Part shown: in pieces, positions 53,403-63,450 of the stretch
How positions within the stretch are numbered: position 1 is the first letter of the stretch
Layout: each line of letters opens with the position of its first letter
Source: Anaerolineae bacterium
GTDB lineage: Bacteria > Chloroflexota > Anaerolineae > Aggregatilineales > Phototrophicaceae
Direction of reading: 5' to 3'
Length of the DNA: 64,000 nt
Assembly (NCBI GenBank): GCA_022824365.1
Contig: JAJEAA010000015.1
Coordinates: 62,001 to 126,000 of the forward strand
Translations under genes and position numbers: made by a program
The notes under the pieces: model-generated
Told to the model about the DNA's origin: nothing
The model's input: only the letters and a program-made list of their open reading frames with translations
The model's database searches: none

Positions 53403-55623
53403 GGCTCGTCTCCTTCTCCTGTTCGCCTTCCCACCAAGTCCGCAGCGCCAAAAGCGGCGTCGCTTCGGTAGCATTCCCCCGCCCGGTATTCCAGGTGATG
53501 GTCAGCGCCCGCCGCGCCCGCGTGATGCCCACGTAGAGCAGCCGCAAGCGCTCGGCCGCGTATTCGATTCGCGCCTTCAGGCTGGCAGTCCCTTCACCAT
53601 AATCGCTCCCGTCCCGTAGCGCCGCCAATTGCGCCAGCGCCTCCGCGCTCAAGTTGAGATCATCGCGGATGAACCACTTCTCGCCGATGAAATCGTCATT
53701 CGGCTCTGCTGAGGGAAAATCGTAATTGTTAATCGATATCAGATACACCCGGTCCCATTCCAAGCCCTTCGCCTTGTGCAGGGTCGTCACCGTCACCTTG
53801 CCCTTGTGCGCGTCCGGGTCGAATTGCCCCTCGTCATCGCCCAAGCCCGCGAAGCGGCGTCGGTTGCCGGCGATGTCATAAAGCTCGGCCGCGAACTCCG
53901 GCAAACGCATCAGCGGATGCGCCTCGCCCAAACGCGCCAGGTACAGCGCCGCCACATGCGCCGTCGCGATATCTCCTACATCGCGGAAGAGATCGCCCGA
54001 TATCGTCAAGACCAATTGATCTATCGGCATCTCCGCCGCCCGCAGCCAAGCCCCGACCAGCTCGCGGAATGCCGCCAGTTGTCCCCGCAATTCAAGATCC
54101 TCGTCGGCGGAAAGCTCATCCTCCAGCCAATCGCTCAAGCGCGGCGCCACCAAATCCTCCACCTGCCTGATGCGCTTCAATCCATCCGCCACCACCTTGA
54201 TTTCAGCCGCCGCCTCATCCCGCTCATCCCGCCGCCAGACGCGATAAACCTCGGCCAGTTTCGCCGGCTGTTTCGGGTCAGCCAGGTAAGCCAGCGCCCG
54301 CGCCAGCGTCCCCACCACCGCCCGCGTCGTCGAGCTGCTGTTGAGGTTCTCCACGTAGGGCACGCCCTTCTGCCGCAAGAACTTGACAATCTCCGAGCCT
54401 CGCCCATTGCGCGCCACCAGGATCGCCGCCGTCTTGTCCGGATTCTCCGCCAGCCAGCGCTTGACCGATTCCGTCACCAGCATCGCCTCTTTGGTCGCGC
54501 TGTAATTCTCGCCGCTCAAAACCACCGCTGCCGGGTCATCCGGCGGGTTCGGCTGCGGATCGCCCGGCGGCGTCGGCTGAATATAAGGCGCGGTCAGCGG
54601 CGTCCGCGCCCGTATCGCCGCCTGCGGATGCTCTAAGGACCACCTGATCAATTGATTCGCCAGCCTCTGTATGCTCCGCGCGCTGCGCCCGGAATTGGGC
54701 AACTCCCGCCCGACCACGCCCGGCGCGCTGATGAAGTCGCGCAGATACTTGGGGTCGGCTGTCGTGAATGTCTCGAAAATCGCCTGATTCGGGTCGCCCA
54801 CCCGCACCCAGTTGCCCTCCTCGCCGGCCAGCAAACGCAGGATGTCCTCTTGCAGTTTCGAACTGTCCTGCGCCTCGTCCTCCAAAATCACCACCCACTT
54901 CCGCCGCAGCGCCGCCAGATAATCCGGCTCAGCCCGCAGCACTTGCAGCGCCAGACAAATCAAATCCTGAAAATCCACCGCCCCGCGATAAGCCAGCGCC
55001 CGGTCATAATCTCCATAAATCTCGGCGCAAATCTCCGCCAGCGGCAATTGTCCCCGGGCGCGCTCCAGCCTTTGCAGCACATCAACCGGCTTGAGCAGAT
55101 CATCCTTCGCCTGCCGGATGAAATTGCGCGCCGTATCGGTCAGTATCTCCGCCCATTTCTGACCCCGGTAATGCCCCTTCTCAACATAATCCGCTCCCAG
55201 ATAATCATCTGGCGCATCCGGATAACGCCGCGCCCAAGCCTCAACCGCATCCGTCAGGATCTCGTTGCTCCCCCGCTCATCCACGATCACGAACTGATCG
55301 TCCAAACCGGCCGCGCCCGGCTTCTGCCGCACGATATCATTCGCCAAGCCGTGCAGCGTCCGCGCGCGATAGCCATACCCGGGCAGCAAACCATCATCCT
55401 TGACATATTCGTTGACCTGCCGCGCGAAGTTCGCCGCCGCCGAATTGACCAAAGTGACAATCAGGATTTCCTGCCCGTCCGTCAGTTCCCTCTCCGCCAG
55501 CAGCTTGGCCGCCAGGAAGGACAAAGTCGCCGTCTTGCCGCTGCCCGGCACCGCCGCCACGCCCATGTAGCCGCGCTCATAAGCCAATACTTCCGCTTGC
55601 TTGGGGCGAGGAAGGAAACTCAT
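53386..55623 (-). CDS. UvrD/PcrA-like superfamily 1A DNA helicase
   Basis: 745 residues from the ATG at 55623. Motif I A-V-P-G-S-G-K-T-A near residue 27, motif II L-E-D-E-A-Q-D-S-S, motif III V-G-D-P-N-Q-A-I-F-E, motif V T-L-H-K-A-K-G-L-E-W-D and motif VI L-L-Y-V-G-I-T-R-A-R are all present. No nuclease domain is fused; the Fe-S nuclease is the next gene, with 17-nt overlap. Together they should unwind and trim DNA ends. First gene of the leftward repair-like operon. Confidence 0.92.
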   Translation of the reverse strand: MSFLPRPKQAEVLAYERGYMGVAAVPGSGKTATLSFLAAKLLAERELTDGQEILIVTLVNSAAANFARQVNEYVKDDGLLPGYGYRARTLHGLANDIVRQKPGAAGLDDQFVIVDERGSNEILTDAVEAWARRYPDAPDDYLGADYVEKGHYRGQKWAEILTDTARNFIRQAKDDLLKPVDVLQRLERARGQLPLAEICAEIYGDYDRALAYRGAVDFQDLICLALQVLRAEPDYLAALRRKWVVILEDEAQDSSKLQEDILRLLAGEEGNWVRVGDPNQAIFETFTTADPKYLRDFISAPGVVGRELPNSGRSARSIQRLANQLIRWSLEHPQAAIRARTPLTAPYIQPTPPGDPQPNPPDDPAAVVLSGENYSATKEAMLVTESVKRWLAENPDKTAAILVARNGRGSEIVKFLRQKGVPYVENLNSSSTTRAVVGTLARALAYLADPKQPAKLAEVYRVWRRDERDEAAAEIKVVADGLKRIRQVEDLVAPRLSDWLEDELSADEDLELRGQLAAFRELVGAWLRAAEMPIDQLVLTISGDLFRDVGDIATAHVAALYLARLGEAHPLMRLPEFAAELYDIAGNRRRFAGLGDDEGQFDPDAHKGKVTVTTLHKAKGLEWDRVYLISINNYDFPSAEPNDDFIGEKWFIRDDLNLSAEALAQLAALRDGSDYGEGTASLKARIEYAAERLRLLYVGITRARRALTITWNTGRGNATEATPLLALRTWWEGEQEKETSHAAGR

Positions 55624-55706
55624 CAATCAACCGCCGCGTCTGCCCGATCCAACTCAACTATACTTTGAAATCGCCGCAAAATGCAGCGCCCGGGGTGGCG
55701 AAAATT

Positions 55707-55732
55707 GTAGGGGCGATATACTACGTCGCCCG
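55707..55732 (+). repeat. Dispersed palindrome
   Basis: GTAGGGGCGATATACTACGTCGCCC; upstream of the helicase gene. Confidence 0.7.
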
Positions 55733-55755
55733 AAACCACAAGTCGCAGCGACAGC

Positions 55756-55780
55756 GGACGGCCAGATTGGTCGCCCCTAC
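55756..55780 (-). repeat. Dispersed palindrome, reverse orientation
   Basis: Ends in TCGCCCCTAC, showing that the full outer arm of the family is GTAGGGGCGA. Sits 23 nt from the preceding copy in opposite direction. Confidence 0.72.
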
Positions 55781-56064
55781 ACGAATTGATTTTGATCGGC
55801 GTCGTCATTTTGCCTGAGCCAAGTCCTGGCTCGGCAAGCGGTCGCGAGCGCCGGTTCGCATTTAGGCACTTTGTACATAAAATGGCGACTTGCGGCTATA
55901 TCCCGCGCCGATATGTTATGTTTGTATCGGCGTGTCCGGCAACTTCTTCCGCCCGAGCGCCGCTATCCAAAACCGTAAATCTTAGCCAAGGAGCTCACAT
56001 CGAAGATACTTCCCAACGACCTTTCCCTTTTCCGTATCCAATCTCTACTCTAAAGGACAATCTC

Positions 56065-57351
56065 ATGCGTAAACTCCTGCTTCTCATTCTGGTTCTCACC
56101 CTCGCCATCCCGGCGGGCGCGGCGCTGGCCGATGGTCACGAATTTGATTGCGGCACCGACGAAGAAGTCACCATCAAATTCTTCGGCGATCCAGTCGGCA
56201 ATTACCCCGAAGCCGAAGACCGCATCATCAGCCGCTTTAACGAGGTCTGCCCCAATATCACGGTTGAGCGCAACGATGGCGCCGCCAACGTCACCGACCT
56301 CATCGCCTTCTACTTGACCGCTTTCGAGGCGGAAAGCAGCGACCTCGACGTCATCCGCGTCGATGTCATCTGGCCCGGCCAGTTGGCTGAACACCTCATC
56401 GACCTGAGCGACATCGCCCCGCAATCCCACATCGACGCCCAGATGCCAGCGCTGATCGACAACAATACCATCGACGGCCGCCTGGTCGCCCTGCCCCTCC
56501 GCATCGGCTTCGGCATGCTCTACTACCGCACCGACCTGGTCGCGGAATATGGCTATGACGGACCGCCCGCCACCTGGGACGAACTGGAAGAAATGGCTGC
56601 CGCCATCCAGGAAGGCGAACGCGCCAAGGGCAACGATGAGTTCTGGGGCTTCGTCTGGCAGGGCAACGCCTACGAAGGCTTGACCTGCGACGCCCTCGAA
56701 TGGCATGTCTCCGCCACCGGCGAAAACTTCCTGCAAAGCGATGGCACAATCAGCGCCCTCAGCGATGCCGCCGTCGAAATCTACGAGCAAGCCGCCGGCT
56801 GGGTCGGCACGATTAGCCCGCCGGGCGTCGTCGGCTATCAAGAAGAAGATTCCCGCGCCGTCTGGCACTCGGGCAACGCCGCCTTCATGCGCAACTGGCC
56901 CTACGCCTACTCCCGCAGCCAAGCCAGCGAAGACATCCCCGCCTTTGACGTGGCCGCGCTGCCCGCCGGCGATTCCGGCCGCGGCGCATCCACCCTCGGC
57001 GGCTGGCATATCGGCGTCTCCAAGTACTCCGAAAATCCGGAAGCGGCCGCCGCTTTCGCCATCTTCTTGACCAGCGTCGAAAGCCAGAAAGACTTCGCCG
57101 TCTTCACCTCCAACCCGCCGGGCGCCGTCGAATTGTACAACGATCCGGATATCATTGAAGCCATGCCCTTCATCCGCCCCGACCTCGCCGAAGTCACTTC
57201 CGCCCGTCCTTCGAACTTCTCGAAGGACAAATACAACGCAGTCTCTACCCTCTACTTCAACGCCATTCACTCCATCCTCACCGGCGAAGAAGATGCTGAG
57301 GTAGCGCTCGAATTGCTCGAACTGGATCTGGCTGACCTGCTGGATCAGTAA
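56065..57351 (+). CDS. CUT1 ABC importer binding protein (third system)
   Basis: 428 residues from the ATG at 56065, AAAGGA upstream. A clear signal peptide ends near residue 23 (A-G-A-A-L-A-D-G) with no lipobox Cys. The mature protein has the family 1 pattern, including L-P-L-R-I-G-F-G-M-L-Y-Y-R near residue 145 and G-G-W-H-I-G-V-S-K-Y near 312. It would bind a sugar; the neighbouring galactokinase hints at galactose-containing ligands but is on the other strand. Two permeases follow. Confidence 0.92.
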   Translation: MRKLLLLILVLTLAIPAGAALADGHEFDCGTDEEVTIKFFGDPVGNYPEAEDRIISRFNEVCPNITVERNDGAANVTDLIAFYLTAFEAESSDLDVIRVDVIWPGQLAEHLIDLSDIAPQSHIDAQMPALIDNNTIDGRLVALPLRIGFGMLYYRTDLVAEYGYDGPPATWDELEEMAAAIQEGERAKGNDEFWGFVWQGNAYEGLTCDALEWHVSATGENFLQSDGTISALSDAAVEIYEQAAGWVGTISPPGVVGYQEEDSRAVWHSGNAAFMRNWPYAYSRSQASEDIPAFDVAALPAGDSGRGASTLGGWHIGVSKYSENPEAAAAFAIFLTSVESQKDFAVFTSNPPGAVELYNDPDIIEAMPFIRPDLAEVTSARPSNFSKDKYNAVSTLYFNAIHSILTGEEDAEVALELLELDLADLLDQ

Positions 57352-57370
57352 CCCTTTCGAGCCATGACTT

Positions 57371-57396
57371 GTAGGGGCGATCTACCAGGTCGCCCC
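57371..57396 (+). repeat. Dispersed palindrome
   Basis: GTAGGGGCGATCT / AGGTCGCCC in the 64-nt gap between the binding protein and its permease gene. Confidence 0.78.
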
Positions 57397-57415
57397 CATC
57401 GAAAGACTTGGTGCC

Positions 57416-58969
57416 ATGCAGACTTCCTCCCAATCGCCGCAACGTAGCCCGTCAGTCGCGCTGCTCAGCGCCGCCATGATCCTGATCGGCCTGCTTGGCA
57501 TCCTCTTCTTTTTCGCCGCCGTCGCCAACGATGAGGCTATTCAATACGTCCTCAACTGGTCCCCCGGCGACAGCGACGAGCAGACGCCCTCCTTGCTGCT
57601 GGTCTATCTCGAACGCTTCGGCATTATTGTTTCCGTACTCATTATCGCGGCGGGCTTGTTCTTTGTTGTCATCGGCTGGCGCTTGCGCGCGGGCGGCATC
57701 CGCATGGCGTACTGGGCGCGCATCGCCCTGCTCTGGCTCGGCATCGGCGCCGGCGCCTTCATCGCTCTGGAAATCTTCAATATCCTTAACACCGCCGCCA
57801 TGGATCGAGAAGCCGTCGATTTCTCCGCCCTCGTTTCAGCAATCGCGCCCGCCCTCCTGGTCATGCTCATCGGCTTCGCCCTCTGGTACTGGCTCAACAA
57901 CAATATCGACCAGGCTTTCAGCGGCGATGATTCCCTGCTGGGCAGAGAAACGCGCCTGGCTTGGAACTTGCTCATCCCCACGCTGACGATCTTTGTCCTG
58001 GTCGCCGCCCGCCCGCTGGAGCAGACTTTCATCCGCAGCCTGACCGACAAACGCTTCGCCGGCAGCGCCGTGCCCCAATTCGTCGGCTTGGAGAATTACG
58101 CCAACCTCCTCACCTTCCGTCTCGATACCGTGCCCTGCCGCAAGAGCGTCACCGACGGTCCCTGCGATACCCGCGCCAACGGCTCGGTGCGCTGGGAATC
58201 CATCGACCGCGAACTCCTGCGCGAAGGCTACCGCACCATCTTCAACATCCGCCTCGGCGACCAATCGCTGGCCATAAGCGGCCTGGACGACGACTTCATC
58301 GAGGCGATCTACACAACCGTCATCTTCACCATCATCTCGGTCGCTGGCGAACTCCTCATCGGCTTGTTCATGGCTCTGGTCGTCAACTCCAATTTCCGCG
58401 GACGCGGCGCCATGCGCGCGGTCATGCTTGTGCCCTGGGCTATCCCCACCGTGATCTCCGCCCGCCTCTGGGAACTCATGCTCAAAGACACCAGCGCCGG
58501 CATCTTCAACAAAATCCTGCTCGACCTGGGCGCCATAGACGCGCCGCTGGCTTGGCTCTCCGATCCCGCTTTGCAGATCCCCACCGCCATCATCGTCGAT
58601 GTCTGGAAGACAGCCCCCTTCATGGCGCTGCTCCTGCTCGCCGGCTTGCAGACCATCCCCAGCGATCTCTACGAAGCCGCCTCCGTCGATGGCGCCAATC
58701 CCGTCCGCCGCTTCTTCTCCATCACCCTCCCCCTGCTGCGCCCGGCCATCGCCATCGCCCTCATCTTCCGCACCCTCGACGCCCTGCGCGTATTCGACCT
58801 CTTCAACGTGCTCTTCGGCCGGCAGCAGCTATCCATGGCCACCTACAACTTCGAGACCCTGGTCAGCAATCAGCAGGACGGCTACGCCTCCGCCATCAGC
58901 GTCATCATCTTCATCTTCATCTCCATTTTCGCCTTCATCTACGTCCGCCTCTTGAACGTGGAGTCCTAA
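57416..58969 (+). CDS. CUT1 ABC importer permease, long MalF type
   Basis: 517 residues, about 200 more than UgpA-type proteins and close to E. coli MalF. The extension holds about four extra hydrophobic segments (residues 18-160) and a large outer loop of roughly 80 residues before the permease core. The coupling loop reads Y-E-A-A-S-V-D-G-A-N-P-V-R-R near residue 420. The outer loop may touch the binding protein as the MalF P2 loop does. One base separates it from the partner gene. Confidence 0.9.
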   Translation: MQTSSQSPQRSPSVALLSAAMILIGLLGILFFFAAVANDEAIQYVLNWSPGDSDEQTPSLLLVYLERFGIIVSVLIIAAGLFFVVIGWRLRAGGIRMAYWARIALLWLGIGAGAFIALEIFNILNTAAMDREAVDFSALVSAIAPALLVMLIGFALWYWLNNNIDQAFSGDDSLLGRETRLAWNLLIPTLTIFVLVAARPLEQTFIRSLTDKRFAGSAVPQFVGLENYANLLTFRLDTVPCRKSVTDGPCDTRANGSVRWESIDRELLREGYRTIFNIRLGDQSLAISGLDDDFIEAIYTTVIFTIISVAGELLIGLFMALVVNSNFRGRGAMRAVMLVPWAIPTVISARLWELMLKDTSAGIFNKILLDLGAIDAPLAWLSDPALQIPTAIIVDVWKTAPFMALLLLAGLQTIPSDLYEAASVDGANPVRRFFSITLPLLRPAIAIALIFRTLDALRVFDLFNVLFGRQQLSMATYNFETLVSNQQDGYASAISVIIFIFISIFAFIYVRLLNVES

Positions 58970-58970
58970 T

Positions 58971-59858
58971 ATGTCCCAGCCCGCTCGACCAGCCAGTACC
59001 CTCTTCGGCATGACTCCCAAAGAACTCCGGAGGAAGCTGCAGCAGGCGCTGCTCTACGCCCTGGTGATCCTGGTCGCCGTATACGCCCTCTTCCCCTTCT
59101 ACTGGGCTTTTGTGACCTCCTTCAAAACCGAAAACGAAATGTTCCAGACCGCCAGCTACCTGCCGCGCAATCCCACGCTGCAGAATTACCAATACGTCTT
59201 CAGCGGCGGCTCCTTCTTGCTGGCGCTGCGCAATTCGGCGCTGGTCTCATCGGCGGCGTCGATATTCGCGCTGGTCGCCGGTTCTTTCGCCGCTTACGCC
59301 CTGGGACGTTTGCGCTTCCGCGGGCGCGTCGCCTTGCTCTACGTCGTCCTCTCCATGACCATGTTCCCGGCTATCTCCATCCTGTCCGGCTTGTACACCA
59401 TCGTGCGCCAGCTCGGCTTCTTCGGCACGGGCTTGTCCCTGCTCGTGACCTATCCCGTCTTCACCTTGCCCTTCACCGTCTGGGTGCTGACCAGCTTCTT
59501 CAAAGGTTTGCCCGCCGAAATCGAGCAGGCGGCGACTGTCGACGGCTGCACGCCCTTCCAGACCTTCCGCCTCATCCTGCTGCCCTTGACCGCGCCCGCC
59601 CTCGTCACCACGGGCTTGCTGGCTTTTGTCCAGTCCTGGAACGAATACCTCTTCGCCCTGAACTTCACCGCCACCAATCCGTCGGCGCAGACCGTGCCCG
59701 TGGCCATCGCGCTGTTCTCCGGCGAATTCTCCGAGCAGGAGCCCATCGCCGAAATCATGGCGGCCGCTATGGTCGTCACGATTCCCCTCGTCCTCCTTGT
59801 TTTAGCTTTCCAGAATCGCATCGTCGCCGGCCTCACCGCTGGCGCCGTTAAGGGTTAG
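58971..59858 (+). CDS. CUT1 ABC importer permease, MalG type
   Basis: 295 residues, six helices. The coupling loop reads E-I-E-Q-A-A-T-V-D-G-C-T-P-F-Q near residue 180, followed by L-I-L-L-P-L-T-A-P, and the C-terminus ends G-L-T-A-G-A-V-K-G. Translation is probably coupled to the MalF-type gene (1-nt gap). It converges on the galactokinase gene, 2 nt between the stops. No ATPase follows. Confidence 0.92.
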   Translation: MSQPARPASTLFGMTPKELRRKLQQALLYALVILVAVYALFPFYWAFVTSFKTENEMFQTASYLPRNPTLQNYQYVFSGGSFLLALRNSALVSSAASIFALVAGSFAAYALGRLRFRGRVALLYVVLSMTMFPAISILSGLYTIVRQLGFFGTGLSLLVTYPVFTLPFTVWVLTSFFKGLPAEIEQAATVDGCTPFQTFRLILLPLTAPALVTTGLLAFVQSWNEYLFALNFTATNPSAQTVPVAIALFSGEFSEQEPIAEIMAAAMVVTIPLVLLVLAFQNRIVAGLTAGAVKG

Positions 59859-59860
59859 CC

Positions 59861-61012
<1,152 letters not shown>

Positions 61013-61410
61013 TTTGGGACCGTTTTCCCCTGTGGATGGATGCGGGAATTGTATCCTTTTCGGTTGAAACGCCAAAACTTTAGCGCCGAGGACAGCGAGA
61101 ACCACTGCGGGCAGCGAGAGAAACGCGAGCAGCGAGAATTGCGCGCGAAATACGCCATTTTCTTTGTGTCCTTTGCGCCTCTCATTTTGCCCTCTTTACC
61201 CCAGAAAAACTCTTCCCGCCTCAAAATGACTCGGCGCCCTCGGTGGCAAAAATCTCTGTGCCCTCTGCTTCTCTGTGGTTAAAAAGTCTTTCCGCCCTCT
61301 CTCTTAATGAACTCACTCTGAACTTGCCCCGATTTTGTGGACAGCCAACTTGTCCAATACAATCAGGAGAGAAAGGTAGGTGGGAGTCGATGACTAAGTA
61401 TCCGGATAAA
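61013..61410. other. Intergenic stretch with a low-complexity CTCTGTG/GGTTAAAAA-type repeat
   Basis: No gene seen. Around 61140-61300 related words recur (CTTTGTGTCCTTTGCGCC, CTCGGTGGCAAAAATC, CTCTGTGGTTAAAAAGTC). They look like degenerate copies of one short dispersed element. Confidence 0.4.
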
Positions 61411-61569
61411 CTGAAACACGGTGTAGGTCATGCCTTCGCCGATGGGGTGTTCTTCTTCGCCCCAGCCGAAGAGTTCCATATAAAAGGTTTTTGCCGTTTC
61501 CGGATCGCTCGAACTATTATCCGCCTAGGAGAAGGTCCCATGCGGATATTTGCTGACCGCCATATACAT
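61411..61569 (-). pseudogene. Remnant 5' end of a fourth VOC gene
   Basis: Reading leftward from the ATG at 61569, the frame gives S-K-Y-P-H-G-T-F-S, a TAG at the codon where the intact copies have Trp (TGG), then A-D-N-S-S-S-D-P-E, F-Y-M-E-L-F-G-W-G and P-I-G-E-G-M-T-Y-T-V-F-Q. This is the first 52 or so codons of the VOC protein encoded at 62575-63363. Similarity stops at 61411; the other 80 percent of the gene is gone. It lies directly downstream of the intact array. Confidence 0.85.
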
Positions 61570-61724
61570 TCTGGTATCTCTTAAATGAACCTGCCAAAGG
61601 CCGGCACCAATCATATCGAAATCCGCAGGGGCGCCCAAGCGGTCGTCCGCAGTTGCATTTGCAATTGCAGAAACGTGCGAGCTAATAGCCCGCCCCTACA
61701 TTGCTTTCTTTTTTCAGGCGCAGT

Positions 61725-62501
61725 CTATTCTTCCCAGAGGTCGGCTTTGGCGAGTTGCATGATGTAGAAAACGGCGCCGGCCGGGTCTTCGATGACGGTG
61801 AACCAGCCGGCGTCGGGCGCTTCCATCTTCTGCGTGACCACCTTGCCGCCCAATTCTTCGACCCTTTTCATCGCCGCGTCGATGTCCGCGACGTGGAAAT
61901 AGGGCATCCACATAGCTGGCATCTCGCCGAAGTTCTCGTCCATTTGCATCATGCCGCCGTTGCTGCGGCCCCGGTTCGTGATGTGGATATAATGCTCACC
62001 GCCATGGAACTCCCAACCCAGCACGGTGCTGTAGAAGGCTTTGGCTGTTTCAGCGTCGCGCGTGAGTAGCTCGTTCCAGCACATGGCGCCGACGGTGTTG
62101 ACGATGCCCGCGCCGATGTGCTGCTTGGGCTGCCATAAACCGAGATGAGCGCCCTCCGGATCTTGAATATGCAGCATACGCCCACTGTCGAAGACATCCA
62201 TAGGACCCATGATGATCGCGCCGCCGTTGGCAGTGACGACATCGGCCAGGGCATCGACGTCCTCCACCGTCACGTAATTGAACCAAAATGACGGGACGCC
62301 CGGTGGAATCATTCCGCTCAAGGCGGCGGCATTTTCGCCCTGATGCTGGAACATGGTATAGGTGTTGTTTTCGTCGATGGGGATCTCGTATTTGTCCCAG
62401 CCGAACAAGTCCATATAGAAGGCTATCGCCTTATCTGGATCGGTCGAGGAGTTATCGGCCCAGGAAAAGGTTCCGTGCGGGTACTTCGTCACTTTGTACA
62501 T
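61725..62501 (-). CDS. Two-domain VOC (glyoxalase/bleomycin-resistance fold) protein, copy 1
   Basis: 258 residues forming two VOC modules (about 1-125 and 132-258). Each ends with a D-P-x-G-A strand (D-P-E-G-A-H-L-G-L-W and D-P-A-G-A-V-F-Y-I-M). Start W-A-D-N-S-S-T-D-P-D-K-A-I-A-F-Y-M-D-L-F-G-W is shared by all copies of the array. The group resembles the CFP-30-like proteins of unknown activity. A reversed palindrome lies just upstream of its start. Confidence 0.87.
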   Translation of the reverse strand: MYKVTKYPHGTFSWADNSSTDPDKAIAFYMDLFGWDKYEIPIDENNTYTMFQHQGENAAALSGMIPPGVPSFWFNYVTVEDVDALADVVTANGGAIIMGPMDVFDSGRMLHIQDPEGAHLGLWQPKQHIGAGIVNTVGAMCWNELLTRDAETAKAFYSTVLGWEFHGGEHYIHITNRGRSNGGMMQMDENFGEMPAMWMPYFHVADIDAAMKRVEELGGKVVTQKMEAPDAGWFTVIEDPAGAVFYIMQLAKADLWEE

Positions 62502-62520
62502 GAAGTGTCTCCTGTGAGTG

Positions 62521-62546
62521 CGGGCGACTTACAAAGTCGCCCCTAC
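62521..62546 (-). repeat. Dispersed palindrome, reverse orientation
   Basis: GGGCGACTT / AAGTCGCCCCTAC; lies about 20 nt upstream of the leftward VOC copy 1 start, that is, in its leader. Confidence 0.8.
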
Positions 62547-62574
62547 GGTTTCATTTGAGCCAAAGGGTTTGAGG

Positions 62575-63363
62575 CTACTCTTCCCAGGGGTCGGCCTTGA
62601 AGAGTTCCATGATATAAAAATGCGCGCCGGCCGGGTCTGTCGCCAGCGCCCAATAGCCCGTATCCGGCGCATCGTTCGGTCCCATATGCACTTGTCCGCC
62701 CAGTTCGTTGACGCGCGCGATGCCCGTGTTGATTTCGCCTATGTTGAAATAGGGCATCCAGCAGGGCGGCGTATCGCCGAAGTTCTCGTCCATCTCGATC
62801 ATGCCGCCGTTGTTGCGGCCCCGATTCGTGATGTGGATGTAATGCTCACCGCCGTGGAACTCCCAGCCCAACACGGCGCTGTAGAAGGCTTTGGCGGCCG
62901 CCGCGTCGCGCGTGAGCAACTCGTTCCAGCACATGGCGCCGACGGTGTTGACGATGCCAGCGCCGATGTGATTCCGCGCCTGCCACAAGCCCAGAGCCGC
63001 GCCTGTCGGGTCCATCAAGAAAGCCATGCGTCCGCTATCGAAGACATCCATTGGACCAAAGATGATCGTGCCGCCATTGTCCGTGACGACGGGCAAGAGC
63101 GCATCGACATCATCGACGGAGACATAGCAGGACCAGTGCGATGGGATGTTCTGCTCGAGCGCCTCCGGCGTGGCGTCGCTGAGCGCGGCGACATTTTGGC
63201 CTTGGTGCTGGAACATGGTGTAGGTCATGCCTTCGCCGATGGGAATATCGAAATTGCCCCAGCCGAAGAGATCCATATAGAACTGCTTGGCGGCTGCCGA
63301 GTTGGTCGAGCTGGTATCCGCCCAGCTAAATGTGCCGTGCGGGTATTTACTTACTGTGTACAT
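62575..63363 (-). CDS. Two-domain VOC protein, copy 2
   Basis: 262 residues, same two-module plan as copy 1. The stretch around G-A-G-I-V-N-T-V-G-A-M-C-W-N-E-L-L-T between the modules is identical in the three copies. The N-terminal half has diverged more than the linker and second module. GGAGAAG lies upstream of the ATG. Confidence 0.87.
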   Translation of the reverse strand: MYTVSKYPHGTFSWADTSSTNSAAAKQFYMDLFGWGNFDIPIGEGMTYTMFQHQGQNVAALSDATPEALEQNIPSHWSCYVSVDDVDALLPVVTDNGGTIIFGPMDVFDSGRMAFLMDPTGAALGLWQARNHIGAGIVNTVGAMCWNELLTRDAAAAKAFYSAVLGWEFHGGEHYIHITNRGRNNGGMIEMDENFGDTPPCWMPYFNIGEINTGIARVNELGGQVHMGPNDAPDTGYWALATDPAGAHFYIMELFKADPWEE

Positions 63364-63382
63364 GAAGCTTCTCCTGTCAGCG

Positions 63383-63430
63383 CGGGCGACCTGATAGGGC
63401 GCGTAGACACAGCCCGACGGTCGCCCCTAC
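63383..63430 (-). repeat. Dispersed palindrome interrupted by the nested motif
   Basis: GGGCGACC ... GGTCGCCCCTAC with the reverse complement of GCTGTGTCTACGCGCC at 63398-63414 in the loop; lies in the leader of VOC copy 2. Confidence 0.72.
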
Positions 63431-63450
63431 AGTCGTTTTGCAGGCGCTGT

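Larger units (their letters stand above)
55624..56064. other. Divergent region between helicase and CUT1 importer
   Basis: No gene seen; an open frame from 55786 into the binding protein is rejected because the signal peptide starts at 56065. It holds palindromes at 55707-55732 and, reversed, 55756-55780. A hairpin lies at 55810-55837 (TTGCC-GAGCC / GGCTCGGCAA with one bulged base). Confidence 0.6.

Noticed and set aside
55786..56064. N-terminal extension of the third CUT1 binding protein
   Set aside because: The signal peptide starts at the ATG at 56065 with its own ribosome binding site; an exported protein would not carry 93 extra residues before it.
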